Below are positions 1 through 10,872 of a stretch of DNA of 64,000 nt, one piece after another (positions within the stretch are counted from its first letter, which is position 1; the number at the start of each line of letters is the position of its first letter). The translations under genes were made by a program, and so were the position numbers. The notes beneath the pieces are model-generated. The model saw only the letters and a program-made list of their open reading frames with translations, was not told where the DNA came from and did not search any database. This stretch comes from Zanthoxylum bungeanum (taxonomy: Eukaryota; Streptophyta; Magnoliopsida; Sapindales; Rutaceae): NCBI GenBank assembly GCA_019454045.1, contig SKCR01023423.1, positions 62,001-126,000 on the forward strand. The letters are read 5' to 3'.

Positions 1-291
1 CTTGAAGTCCAGGCGATCTGCATCATTGGATTCGAATTTGAATTGATAGTTCCCAGGATAGTACCCAGAAAGCCGTTGGCCACGGACATGATGATGGGGT
101 TGAAAAGCAAGAACAGCGCTAAAAGCAAAGCCGATTACTTTGTTATTATTGAACAACCCTGGTACAGTCCCCTTCAAGCTTAGAGAAGATCCCATGCTTT
201 GATACCTAAACCACCTTGGAATTTCATTCCCAGGTAAAATTACATAACCTCTACTTCCTCTATAACATACCTGTACCATAAAATTCATAAC
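1..291 (-). CDS. TNL exon 5: C-JID (post-LRR) domain, partial
   Basis: The reading frame from acceptor TACAG|GTT (exon starts at 291) gives the post-LRR signature LPGNEIPRWFRYQSMGSSLS, then VIGFAFSAVLAF and the YYPGNYQFKFES region. It is open to the window edge. The C-JID jelly-roll contributes to effector recognition in characterised TNLs. The exon lacks an internal ATG near its start and is identified from the translated frame and the PGNEIP motif. Confidence 0.75.
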
Positions 292-366
292 CTGTACTTG
301 TTCCATAATTTTAAAAAAAAAATATTTTTAAACGTTGTACAAACAAAAAGAGTTAAAGACACACAC

Positions 367-1293
367 CTCCTTCCCTACATGTTTCCAACATGCAATTGCC
401 TTAAGCTGAAGTTTTTGCAGAGCATCTTCGACAATCTCATTACCATCCAACTTAAAATTCTCGCTCAGGTTAATATGCTGTAGTTTAGGATATTCATTAC
501 TTGAGAGTAGAGCTGGTACTGATTCCAGCGACGTGCATCCATTTGTAAACAAACAAAATAGACTGAGTGGAAGCTTTGGTATGGACTGAAGCCTCTCACA
601 ATACCTTGTGCTGAGCCATGACAACTTAGAAAGTTGTATGATGCTTTCTGGTATTCTCTCAAATTTGTTGTTGTCTAGAATCAAATACTGTAGTGAGACT
701 AACTGGCCAAAACTTTCAGGTAACTCTGTGATGCCGCAATCATTTATAGATAAGGATGTGATACTATGCAAGCCATCTAAAGATAAAGCAGTAGGCCATG
801 ATAAGGCCCTACCTCCCTGCCATCTAAATTTCGAAGTTCCACCAGCATACAAAGCTTTTAAATTTCCAAGTTCCTCAGGCAATCTCTGAAGATTTGAACA
901 ACCATTCACAGCAAGCGATTTTAGAGATTTCAATTTACCTAGGTTGCTTGGGAGACTTTTAAGACTTCTACAATATCCAAGGCTCAAAGTTGAAAGCCTA
1001 GATAGACAATCGATGGATGATGGCAGTTCTTCAATTGCAGTTCTACCTAAATATATCATTTCTATATTACCAGATGAGAACTCTGGAAGCCTCTTTAATT
1101 TTGAGCAGCCCCAAAGATCAAGCGTTTTAAGAGTTTCCAAATCGATTATAGCTGGAATACTTTTCAGGTTTTTGCAACCACTTAGATTCAGAGTAACTAG
1201 CTTGTTCGGATGTGGAGTCAATGATGGGTTTGGAATTCTGGTAAAGAGCTTCTTACAAGCTGCCATGATTATCTTATTTAAATTACCATGATG
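367..1293 (-). CDS. TNL exon 4: leucine-rich repeats
   Basis: Exactly 309 codons in one intact frame. It begins HHGNLNKIIM and carries roughly ten LRRs such as LVTLNLSGCKNLKSIP, LKTLDLWGCSKLKRLPEF and LSTLSLGYCRSLKSLPS. The repeats end near SLESVPALLSS. LRRs give recognition specificity and autoinhibition. The donor GGAG|GTGTGT at 367 joins the C-JID exon in phase 0. Reading on past the donor would end at 328 after a nonsense tail, so the intron is preferred. Confidence 0.88.
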
Positions 1294-1386
1294 CTGCAAA
1301 GATAAATTATTAGTATTAATTTAAGATATTTAAACTTTATTATAAATATTAAAACAATGCCTAAATATTAAAATATATATACATAC

Positions 1387-1689
1387 CTGGACATCGTTCC
1401 AGAGTTGTTCAATATTACTATGAGGCATTTCAAGTGAAACAAGTTTCTCCATATGAATATTTGAAGGCAATGATTTTAATGGATATCCATGCCAGTGAAG
1501 ATACCTCACTTCAGCTAATCCAAGGCCTTGAAAATGAGGCACCTTTAATTTGTTCTCTCCATTTTCGATTGAGTTATATAATTTTAGAAATCTCAAATTA
1601 GGCATCCTTGAGAAAGTATCTGGGTTTAAATATATCTCTTCATTAACTCTACCCATATCCAAATATATGCCTTCAATTGCTTCAGTTCC
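1387..1689 (-). CDS. TNL exon 3: NB-LRR junction and first LRR
   Basis: Exactly 101 codons between acceptor CAG|GGAACT and donor CAG|GTATGT. It begins GTEAIEGIYLDM, then has TFSRMPNLRFLKLY and the LRR_3 signature YLHWHGYPLKSLPSN...LEMPHSNIEQLW. This is the standard small exon linking NB-ARC to the LRR domain in TNLs. The frame is intact. Confidence 0.88.
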
Positions 1690-1851
1690 CTGTTAATCAA
1701 TAAAAGACTTAAAATAAAATTTTTAAAATTGAAGATGATAGTTACTATTAGGCTGTCATGCTCCTTATTGACATAAGAAACATAATCATACAATTAATAT
1801 TATATATATAAATTACTATTCCAAAACAATAATTTATAACAAAATGCTTAC

Positions 1852-2944
1852 CTTGTTAAATTTCAAAACTTTGATAATATCCTCATGATCCCACAAACGA
1901 CTGCGTTTTCCTGGATCATTCACAAATTCTTGCCTGACAATTTCTTTACCCATTTTCTGTAGTAGATCATGCATTGTTATTTTGTTATCTTCTGTGATAA
2001 CAAGAGACTTCTCAATAAGGACACTTATTCCTATTTCTGGGTACAAGTCGCTTTCATTAAGTAATTTCATTACAAGGTATTCATCTTGACCTTTCAAAAA
2101 ACAAGCAACATCTAAGAAAATGCTTTTCTCTTTATCGTCCAACCCATCGTAACTTATTTTCAGTATCTCTTGGATATCCTTGTGGGGGATTTTTTCTAGT
2201 TTCTTTATTTCACTTTCCCAGGCTTCTTTTTTCCTTTCAAATAAAAAGCAACCCAAAACTTTAATAGCTAAAGGAACACCATTAGCATAATTTATTACTT
2301 TCATTGATTGTTCCTTATAATCTATCTCCGGATGGTTTTGTTTGAAGGCATGTCGACTAAAAAGCTCAAGGGCATGATGATATTTTAATTCCTTCACACT
2401 GATATTTTTTTTTCACTCCACAATTTTTAAGCACCTGTTTATCTCTTGTGGTTATTATGATTCGACTCTTATGCATAAACCGATTAAAACTTCCGATTAC
2501 GGATTCTATTTGGTTGAAACAAGTCACATCATCAAGAATAATGAGAACTTTTTTACGACTGAGCCTTCTGAAGATGAGGTGATCAAAATCACATTTTCAT
2601 CTCTTTCCCCCAATAATTGTAACACAAGTTTACGTTGCAAGTAAGATAATCCTCCTGGACGTTCTGATTCTTCTCTGACATTTTGAAGGAAGCAAGAACC
2701 TTCAAAATCATTAGAGATTTTGTCAAAAATAGCTCTTGCAATTGTTGTCTTGCCTATACCACCAATGCCCCAAATCCCTAAAGTGCAAGCTTCTTTTAAA
2801 TCACTACCTAATTCTAACTGAGATTCAATTTCCTTGACTGTTGACTCTACTCCAACCAGTTGGCCTTTGTTATCACTTGGAATCACTTTAGCCATACTCT
2901 CCATAATGTGATTAACCACTTCTTTTATAAGTTTCGATTCGGGC
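1852..2944 (-). CDS. TNL exon 2: NB-ARC nucleotide-binding domain (two frameshifts)
   Basis: The ADP/ATP switch module of the receptor. In order: linker RPESKLIKEVVNHIM, VGVES, P-loop GIWGIGGIGKTTIA, RNBS-A FLQNVREESERPGGL, kinase-2 KVLIILDDV (reached only after a one-base shift near 2560), RNBS-B SRIIITTRDKQVL, then a second shift near 2400. That shift adjoins a run of nine T on the plus strand, a typical site for indel errors. Then come ELFSRHAF, the GLPL-type motif ANGVPLAIKVLG, RNBS-D FLDVACFL and the MHD-type motif MHDLLQKMGKEIVRQ. The donor AAG|GTAAGC at 1852 matches phase 0 of the next exon. All catalytic and switch motifs are preserved, which favours recent breakage or sequencing error over old decay. 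Confidence 0.85.
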
Positions 2945-3660
2945 CTAACAAATACAAAAAGTAGTATTATGTTCCAACATCATAGTGATGCCTAATAAAA
3001 ACACGTAAAAAAATGATATAACATGATTGAGAATATCATAAGATAAAAATGTGAGGTGAATATATATGCAAATTATTGTTGAATATTTCAAAAGTGTGAG
3101 TTTGAGTAGAAACTAACTTTTCAAATTTTGATTTTTGAAAAATTATTTTATCTTTCAATATAATTCTAAAATATCCTCATATAACTTGTACAAGTCATAG
3201 TACCCAAAGGTTTGGAATAATAGTCTCTAGTTCATCAAATACGCTAATCACAACCCTTTGCACAATCGTATCCTTCAATATAATTTAAAATTCCCCATAT
3301 GTAACTTATATGGGTCCAACACGTTATGATTTAGAATCCTTGAATAACAATAAATCAAAAAATTAGAGACTTTTTAAACATCATCTACCCAATTTTATCA
3401 TTCAAAATAATTCTAAAACTATCCTCAAATAGCTTATATAAAGATCTGACTATGATATCATACAATCTAAAACTATTAGATAGTCATAAATTCAACAAAA
3501 TTTAATTCAATTTGAGCAATCATATATTTAACTTTGATCTAATTAGAACCCAATTTCAAGGGTTAGGACCACCCAAACCTCAAAACGATCTCCATTTTAT
3601 GCAAATAAAGACACATACATCCATGACAGTAGAAGCACAAAATGAATTAAATAAATTAAC
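2945..3660 (-). other. TNL intron 1
   Basis: AT-rich 716-base intron between the TIR and NB-ARC exons, in the usual TNL position. It runs from donor GTTAAT (3660) to acceptor TTAG (2945). No coding, RNA or transposon signature is seen in it. Confidence 0.7.
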
Positions 3661-4144
3661 CTTATGTTATGAGAATCAAAGCCAGACAAATTGGCAGCTT
3701 CGGTCAAAACAGTCCTCCATATTTGCATCTTTTCTGGTCCCCATTGATGCTCAAGCTTCGAAAATAGATCCCCAAAAATCCCAGTTTGCTTTCTCACATG
3801 TGATGGATCAACGCCATAAAAAACAGGTATCACAATCTGTCCATGTTTATTCTTGCATTCAAATATTCTAACAAGTTCATCGAGACACCACCTGGAAGAG
3901 GCATACCCTTCAGAGAATATGATAAGTGAAATCATTGATGCTTCGATTGTGTCCAAAAGAGACTGGGAAATTTCCTTTCCACGAATAAGTTGGTCATCAA
4001 TGAAAGTTTCAATATTTTTTTGGCACAGGGCTTCATAAAGATGACTGGTAAAGTTGTGACGGGTCCCTCTCCTCTGAAACTAAGGAAAACATCGTACTTG
4101 TTTCGAGGAGAAGAAGATGAAGCAGCAGCATATAACAGAAACAA
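3661..4144 (-). CDS. TNL exon 1: TIR domain (one frameshift)
   Basis: Encodes a short Ser-rich leader (MFLLYAAASSSSPRNK) and a TIR domain starting KYDVFLSFRGE. After FRGE the frame shifts by one base (plus-strand about 4065-4072), so the frame opened at 4144 runs into unrelated residues. The next frame holds TIR box residues through SLLDTIEASMISLIIFSE, the SRWCLDELVRIFEC box and VIPVFYGVDPSHVR, up to FDSHNIR. The donor is AAG|GTTAAT at 3661/3660. The start at 4144 is chosen because it is the first in-frame ATG ahead of the TIR and gives a leader of usual length. A TATA-like stretch lies near 4218-4230, about 75 bases upstream. Confidence 0.8.
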
Positions 4145-4758
4145 TTCAATTGATTAGAGTTTTCTATCAGAAAATTTGATCATATTAATAACATGACCAT
4201 TGGGGATATACGGACAGTATATATTATAGATAGATGCTTTTGGCACATGAAGTTTCCTTGTAATTTCTTCGTATTGTCCTCTTCCATAAAGTAATGACGG
4301 GAAGAAAAAGACAGAATATATGCATGGCCGCCACAATTGACTGACCTTTTAACAAAATATAGGACCAGATTTGAATTATTTTTTATCTTAAAAATTAAAT
4401 TAAATTATTTTTTTATCTCTATTATATATATATATATATGATGCTTGTCTCATTCACCATCCCACTCCCTACTCATATTGCATTTGGAAAACACTCAACA
4501 CTCATAATTTCCATGTGGGACACAATGAAGTGTTGAAAGACTACTACTAATACACCACTTTCAAAAATTTTAATTCTTAAAATCTGAATAATTAATTAAT
4601 TTATCTTTTTATATTTTATATTTTCCAAAATTACTAAAAAAAATCTTTATTATATTTTATTTTTGTTAAAAATTATTTTCTTAACAATTAAATGTACAGA
4701 AAAAGTCATCAATGATTTGAATAAAATTTTTAAAGTATTGAAATTAATTATATAATTA
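4145..4758 (-). promoter_or_regulatory. TNL upstream region, copy A
   Basis: AT-rich 5' flank of the TNL, directly abutting the outer retrotransposon. Two blocks recur in the same order and orientation near 48355-48590 and 53860-54140, so this is one member of a duplicated segment. Block one is around 4160-4350 (CAGAAAATTTGATCAT..., ACATGACCATTGGGG..., TGACGGGAAGAAAAAGAC...). Block two is 4465-4758 (CATTTGGAAAACACTCAACAC...). No coding capacity is seen. Confidence 0.6.
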
Positions 4759-5524
4759 TGTTGGTGGTATTTTCAGGTCCTATGAGCAGTACGGCAGGGG
4801 TAAAAAGGTCCTACGATATTTGAGCAGTACGACAGGGGTACAAAGGTAATTGTCTTCTCGGTCAAAATCATTAATGTCGACCCGACCACTAAAGGCCAAA
4901 CAGAATGTGGCCGAGCACTTTATGATCGGAAATCGAGCACTCGAGCTCAGATGACCGGGCATTATCAGATCGACAGCGACTTTCTCACTTCAAATGACCA
5001 TTATGACCGACCTCATGAAGACCGACCTCATAAAAACCGAGCAGGTAGCGAGATATGTTCCGGATAATAAGTTATCATATTCTTATGAGATAAGGAGATG
5101 AGTTATCCTACTCTCATAGGGAAGGTTGATGAGTCAGTGTCCTAATAGGATATGGGAAGTGAAGGTAGTTTTCAACTAGGAAACCTTGTAGGAAAATGAA
5201 TCTGATTTCTTCACTATTATAAATAGAGGAGGAGAGTATGTGTAAAAGGGATCAGAATCATTACCATCAGACTTGTAAAACACAAGAGATATCAGAGAAG
5301 CATATCTCAGTAATAAAAGTATTGTTCGATTTGTGCATGTGGACGTAGGTCGGATCTAATCCGCCAAACCACGTTAAATCTCTTTTTCGATTGGCGTATT
5401 TATCTATCTTCTGCTAAGTTTGCTTTTGGTCCCCCATAATCAAACAAATTCACAGTTGGAGGAGGATTTTATCCCGGGAGCATTATCCCGAAATTGCCCC
5501 TAAGACGAAAATCAGCCGTCAACA
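4759..5524 (+). repeat. Left LTR of outer element
   Basis: Begins TGTTGGTGGTATTTTCAGG and ends AATCAGCCGTCAACA. It matches 45446-46218 over its whole length with scattered substitutions and small indels. It contains an internal short duplication (TTTGAGCAGTACGACAGGGG type) near its start and a TATTATAAATAGA TATA-like box near 5214-5226. Confidence 0.93.
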
Positions 5525-5546
5525 GTTGGCGCCGTCTGTGGTGAAT
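5525..5546 (+). other. Primer-binding site of outer element
   Basis: Starts directly at the LTR end with TTGGCGCCGTCTGTGG. The TGG start and spacing are those of a tRNA primer-binding site in plant Ty3/gypsy elements. I do not assign the tRNA. Confidence 0.7.
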
Positions 5547-5734
5547 CAACGAAAAGCAGCTCGCGTGGTAAGACGATGGCAGAAGGTGGAAATCACTGGT
5601 CGTCAGAGAGTTCAACTGCGGAATGGATAGAGGAAAGTATGAGGGATATTTCGAGATGGTAATCGAGGGGAGGGAGTGCCCCCGTAAGATGACCGGCCTG
5701 GACAACTGGGGAAATGCGACTGCAGGGAGTGTGT

Positions 5735-6110
5735 TCCCACACGTTTTGTCTGACTAGTGGATCCGTGAGAAACATAGCACGAGGATGGATGATTCCCTCG
5801 TGGCGTTTGCTTGCTCCAGTGTTACCGAGCATAAGGAGGATCATTCCCTTAATGTTTCGGACACTCTTTGATCCCCACCTATTCTGATCGTTCGGATTCG
5901 TGAGAAGCATAGCACTAGAAGGAACCATGCCATCGTAACGATTGCTTACTCCAGTGTTACCGAGCATAAGGAGGATCATTCCTTTAATGTTTCAGACACT
6001 CTTTGATCACTATTCTGATCATTCGGATCCGTGAGAAGCATAGCATAAGAAGGGATCATGCCCTCGTAGCGTATGTTTACTACAGCGTGGTAAGGAGGAG
6101 CCCTCAAACA
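5735..6110 (+). repeat. Three diverged tandem units of about 133 bases
   Basis: The block around GGATCCGTGAGAAACATAGCA ... GTTACCGAGCATAAGGAGGA ... CACTCTTTGATC repeats at about 5765, 5899 and 6031. It lies just downstream of the primer-binding site in what would be the leader. The remaining DNA to 6424 shows no gene. Confidence 0.75.
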
Positions 6111-6424
6111 TTACACAAGCTCCATTGAGACCTGAAGTATAGAGGATGTGCCCTTACCGTTCTAAAAGCTCTTTGATCCAAATCCTGGTTCACCGGGACT
6201 CTGAATTGAAAGAATCAGGATTGTGTTTTGGAAACCTCGGACATGACGCTATTTTAAGGAATCCGTGCTGATTATTTACACTTCAACGTTTTCGAGTCAT
6301 CCTCCGTTTTTTAATTTTTAAAGTTTTGTTTTTATTTTTCGCTCGTCTGGCAAGGGGACGCCCGTGACAGATTCGGTAGGGCTTCAAAAGGTTGATTCAC
6401 TTCCCTTCTGAACAAGTCCCAAAG

Positions 6425-6910
6425 ATCATTCGGCTCGGGGCTGGATTTCATTCCGCCGAGGCCACTTGATTATTCGGCTCGGGGCTGGATTTCATTCCGT
6501 CGATGCCACTTGATTATTCGGCTCGGGGCTGGATTTCATTCCGCCGATACCACTTGATTATTCGGCTCGGGACTAGATTTCATTTTGCTGATGCCATTTG
6601 ATTATTCGGCTCGGGGCTGGATTTCATTCCGTCGATGCCACTTGATTATTCGGCTCGGGGTTGGATTTCATTCCGCTAAGGCCACTTGATTATTCGGTTC
6701 GGGGCTGGATTTCATTCCGCCGATGCCATTTGATTATTCGGCTCGGTGCTGGATCTCGTTCCGCCGAGGCTAATTGATTGCTCGGCTCGGGGCTGGATTT
6801 CGTTCCGCTGAGACCACTTGATAATATGGCTCGGAGCTGGATTTCATTCCGCCGATGCCATTTGGTTATTCTGCTCGGGGCTGGATTTCGTTCCGCCGAG
6901 GCCACTTGGC
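6425..6910 (+). repeat. 44-base tandem array, about 11 units
   Basis: The unit is GATTATTCGGCTCGGGGCTG plus GATTTCATTCCGCCGATGCCACTT, with exact 44-base spacing between CGGCTCGGGG starts at 6431, 6475 and 6519. Units differ by a few substitutions. The long open frames across it are a by-product of the periodicity. Confidence 0.9.
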
Positions 6911-6917
6911 TTCTCTC

Positions 6918-7845
6918 AGCTCGAGGTCGGGTCGTGTCCCACCGAGTCCATCCTTTTTGGTCTGGGGACGTAACATTCCCCCAGAGCCAAGTATTTCTCT
7001 CAACTCGGGGTCGGGTTATGTCCCACCGAGTCTGTTCTTTTGGACTTTTGGTCTGGGGACGTAACATTCCCCCAGAGCCAAGTATTTCTCTCAGCTCGGG
7101 GTCGAGTTATGTCCCATCGAGTCCGTCATTTTGGACTTTTGGTCTGGGGACGTAAAATTCCCCAAGAGCCAAGTATTTCTCTCATCTCGGGGTCGGGTCG
7201 TGTCCCTCCGAGTCCATCCTTTTTGGTTTGAGGACGTAACATTCCCCCAGAGCCAAATATTTCTCTCAGCTCGGGGTCGGGTCGTGTCCCACCGAGTCCA
7301 TCCTTTTGGTCTAGGGACGTAACATTCCCCCAGAACCAAGTATTTATCTCAGCTCGGGGTTGGGTCGTGTCCCACCGAGTCCATCCCTTTTGATATGGGG
7401 ACGTAACATTCCCCCAGAGCCAAGTGTTTCTCTCAGCTCGGGGTCGGGTCGTATCCCACCGAGTCCATCCTTTTGGTCTGGGGACGTAACATTCCCTCAG
7501 AGCCAAGTATTTCTCTCAGCTCGGGGTCGGGTCGTGTCCCACCGAGTCCATCATTTTGGTCTGAGGACGTAACATTCCCTCAGTGCCAAGTATTTCTCTC
7601 AGCTCGGGGTCGGGTCGTGTCCCACCGAGTCCATCATTTTTGATCTGAGGACGTAACATTCCCCCAAAGCCAAGTGTTTCTCTCAGCTCGGGTCGGGTCG
7701 TGTCCCACCGAGTCCATCCCTTTTGATCTGGGGACGTAACATTCCCCCAGAGCCAAATGCTTCTCTCAGCTCGAGGTCGAGTCGTGTCCCACCGAGTCTG
7801 CCATTTTAGTCTGGGGACGTAACATTCCCCCAGGGCCAAGTGTTC
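6918..7845 (+). repeat. 83-91-base tandem array, 11 units
   Basis: Units begin AGCTCGGGGTCGGGTCGTGT and contain GACGTAACATTCCCCCAGAG. Starts lie at 6918, 7002, 7093, 7184, 7268, 7351, 7435, 7518, 7601, 7685 and 7768, a spacing of 83, 84 or 91 bases. The first bases resemble the neighbouring 44-base unit (CTCGGGG), so the longer unit probably grew from the shorter one. A spacer of about 190 bases to 8039 shows nothing else. Confidence 0.9.
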
Positions 7846-8039
7846 CTCCTCGCTCGGAGTCTAGCCTCGAGTGGCCGTCTTTGGAAGAGTAATCAAAACA
7901 AGTCATGAAGTACCAAAAAGAAAAAAACGGAATAGAAGTATACAAAAAACATTCTTGTAAATATGATCGTAAAAAAGAGTTGTTACAAGAAAAATAAAAA
8001 TGTGTTCGGGATTACACGGGGCCCCCTTCGGGTTACCCC

Positions 8040-8387
8040 CTACAGTTCAGCCCTCGCAGGGGCAATTATTTCCTCCTCAAAAGGTACAGGTGGCAACAGG
8101 TTGTGCTCGGCCTCGGGTGGAGGAACAACAGCTTCCACATCAACGACCTGGGGGGCCCCGATAATTGCGGCTTCAAGAACTAGAGCAGGAGCCTCAGGTC
8201 GAACCTCTTCAGGAGCCGGGGCGATCGAGATGGGGTTGGGATCTATCACCTCTTCGTGAGAAAGAGGCAGCCATCTTTGGAACTCCTGTTGAGAAATTTC
8301 CCATTTGCAGAAGCGGATGGCAGCATGGATAGGACCCATATCCAGGTCAGGCAGCACCATCAGAAAATTTTTAGCACAATCACCGAC
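8040..8387 (-). pseudogene. Antisense gene of outer element, C-terminal part
   Basis: A shifted frame picks up MVLPDLDMGPIHAAIRFCKW, then a Pro/Glu/Val-rich acidic tail (PAPEEVRPEAPALVLEA). The tail ends at 8040 just before the tandem arrays. Together with the pieces at 8360-8890, 18749-19229 and 43660-44620 it forms one gene of at least five exons, scattered over 36 kb by two insertions. Confidence 0.7.
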
Positions 8388-8890
8388 CCCTCAAGACGGA
8401 TTGCGTCTCTCTCGGCCTCCAGCTCGGCTTCCCTCCTCATGAGCTCGTTCTGGGCCCGCACCAGCTCTTCATCTTTCGTCGTCAGTTTGGACTCAACACT
8501 GCGCACTTCCACCTGCAGGATCATGTTGTCGGCCTGGGCAGTCTCCAAATCATTCTTGGCAGCATCAACATTCTTCCTCTCTAGAGAGGCGGCGGCGGCC
8601 ACAAGAGCTTTGCTTGTAGTATGACCCTCAACAGCAGCCAGCTCCAGATTTTTTATGTTCTCGTCCTTGTGGGCCAGCTCGACCTCAATTTCAGAAAGTC
8701 GGTTCTGGGGTTCTGCGGCTCTGGGCTTGGCCACCTTCAGACAAAAGACTCGGAATGAGATCCTTATTCTGGCTGCCAGATAGGTCGCATGCCGAGGAAA
8801 AACAGAAAATCAGAAATAAAACTAAGTTATAAACTCACAGCGGGAATGAAATGAGAGTAACTACCTTGGCCATCTGGGAGCTCAACGATG
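8360..8890 (-). pseudogene. Antisense gene of outer element, coiled-coil part
   Basis: From the copia junction the product reads SLSSQMAK, then donor AAG|GTAGTT at 8865. The next exon starts at 8734 and encodes about 115 residues of heptad-rich, highly charged sequence (IEVELAHKDENIKNLELA, LTTKDEELVRAQNELMRREA) typical of the coiled coil of this family. The frame is lost near 8387: the ORF ends VIVLKIF at 8360 while the family sequence resumes in another frame. Confidence 0.78.
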
Positions 8891-8894
8891 TAAC

Positions 8895-10872
8895 TGTTGG
8901 GATTTATGCCCTAGAGCTCATGTGTTGTAAACGGAATTGATTATTGTAATAATTATAAACGCATTATTCATTTATCAAAGTTATTTGATTTAAATTGCAT
9001 ATTGTCTAATTGTCTTGTTTACCTTGTTTACTTTGTACCTTTAGACTTAGTGTATGTTTGATGCACAAGAGGATTTAAGTCTAAAGTTAGTAATCTAAAT
9101 AGTCCATAGAGAGCAAACAAAGAGGGTACTTTGTTTGTGGTATATCTATAGCTGCGTCCATTCTATACTTGTATGACGACCTTGATCGGGATCGTTCATG
9201 TAGTGACATGGGAATGGAGGCACCTTGTATGATAAGATCATATAGGACTGGACTCAGATAAATACAAATTTCTTTTAATATCCGTTAATCGAAGAAATTC
9301 ATTTTATCTACTAGATGGTCATATATGGATTAATCTTAATCCTGAGTGTACTACGAACTCCTGCATGTCAGGAGTGTCCTTTGATTTACTATGGTGAGGT
9401 TGGTGTAGCAGTCCCGGCCAATAACTACGTATTTTGGGGATATGGTTTTTGTATGTAGCTGGGAACGTTTTACATAGATATGGAATTCACTCCTTCTTAC
9501 GGGAAGCAGATGAATATCTCTTTTAAGAGTTGATTCGGGACTTGAATAATTTGAGCGCTCAACTTTTCTATTACGAATAGAAAATATTTTATATTCATAA
9601 TTGTTATGAATTAATTGTTCATTATAGAATCAATGGTGCTTAAGAGACAAAATATTTAGAGGGGTATAACGGACTTATGACCCGGCTCTATTTATGAGAT
9701 ATTCGTGAAGGGCTATATCCATATGTAGTGACTATATCGATGGACATCGAAGTTGTTCGGCTTATATTTCCATCTACGGTAACGGGAGTTCAACTTCGAG
9801 TTTTTAGTGGAATAACGCGGAGTTAATAATTCGTAATATTTAATTAAAGAGTTTAATTAATATTTCAGAATTATTGGAGCTCGGAACCGTAGGTCCATTT
9901 GGTCCCCGTGCTAGCTCGATTAACTGTAGCAAACCTAATATAATTAGATTGTCTAATAATATGCTCACATTATATTTAAATATTATTAATATGATTAATA
10001 ATATTTTTGTCACAAATGAAAATAATATTAAATTAGTTTAATATTATATTTTCTAATATTTTTGATTATAAGATAATCAAATAATAATTATAAGATAATT
10101 ATTACATCATTAATAATTATAAGATAATTATTACATCATCATTGATAATGCATAATTATGAGATAATTATGACATCATTATTTGATAATGTAAATGCATT
10201 ATCAAGACAAACTTAATGGTTTGCCAAATCATCCACCAAGTTTTGTTAATTAATTTGACCTAACTTGTTCCATTAATCATTGATTTGGTTGACACTCCAC
10301 TCAAGTGTGTTTGCCATTCAAAGAATAAGTGGAAGTTGGTGGAATGGATTTTGAGTGGATTTTCTCTACCATTCCCACTCAAAGGTTGAGTGATAAAAAG
10401 ATTTTCTTTTTGAAAGTTTTCTAGTTTTTGACACAACTTTGAGAGAGGTAGAGAGAAATACAAAAACACTTGGAATTTTTCTTCAATAGTTGAGAGAAAA
10501 TTCTTATTCTCAATTGTTGAGATTTGAAAGGAAAAACAAGAGTGAACAAGATACTTGATCTTCTTCATCTCATTTTTCTTAAAGCCAAAAGAATTTGTGA
10601 CAATATAATTTCTCTAAATAGTTTAGAGTTTGATACTTCTCTAAATAGTTTAGAGGTTGATCTTTGTGAGTGAAGCCCACACTTCGGTTTTTTGTTGTTT
10701 CGAGATATAGCTCGGAAGATTGGGTGGTTGATTCTACGGTAGAATCTCAAAGGAAATTCATCAAGAGTTCGGTGGAGTTCGACTTCAACAAAGGAGAAGG
10801 CAGAGAAAATTTTAAAGATCCGGTGCCACTACATAGCCATTTCCGCTGCGCTAAGGAAAGCCGTTTCCAACA
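8895..10872 (+). repeat. 5' LTR of copia-1
   Basis: 1978 bases, TGTTGGGATTTATGCCC...GTTTCCAACA. It is nearly identical to the 3' LTR; many of the differences I saw are one-base gains or losses (for example in AGCTGCGTCC/AGCTGCGGTCC). No genuine gene lies inside; the ORFs at 10260-10750 are LTR sequence and recur at 18198. Confidence 0.95.

Larger units (their letters stand above)
1..4144 (-). pseudogene. TIR-NB-LRR (TNL) disease-resistance gene, 3'-truncated by window edge, frame-broken
   Basis: Intracellular immune receptor of the plant TNL class; such proteins sense pathogen effectors and signal through TIR NADase activity (family knowledge). Five exons fit the sequence: 4144-3661 (TIR), 2944-1852 (NB-ARC), 1689-1387 and 1293-367 (leucine-rich repeats) and 291-1 (C-terminal C-JID jelly-roll, continuing outside). 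Each junction has GT/AG ends. The phases agree: phase 2 after exon 1, phase 0 afterwards. Domain order and exon pattern are those of typical rosid TNLs. Three frame breaks are visible, near 4070 (just after the TIR FRGE motif), near 2560 (before kinase-2) and near 2400 (after RNBS-B). In every case the expected motifs resume in another frame. Either the gene is a recent pseudogene or the consensus has indel errors; no other lesion is evident. Confidence 0.85.

Noticed and set aside
6690..7839. Several overlapping ORFs of 60-126 codons on both strands
   Set aside because: They are created by the 44- and 84-base tandem arrays; the translations are just the repeat in each frame and match no family.
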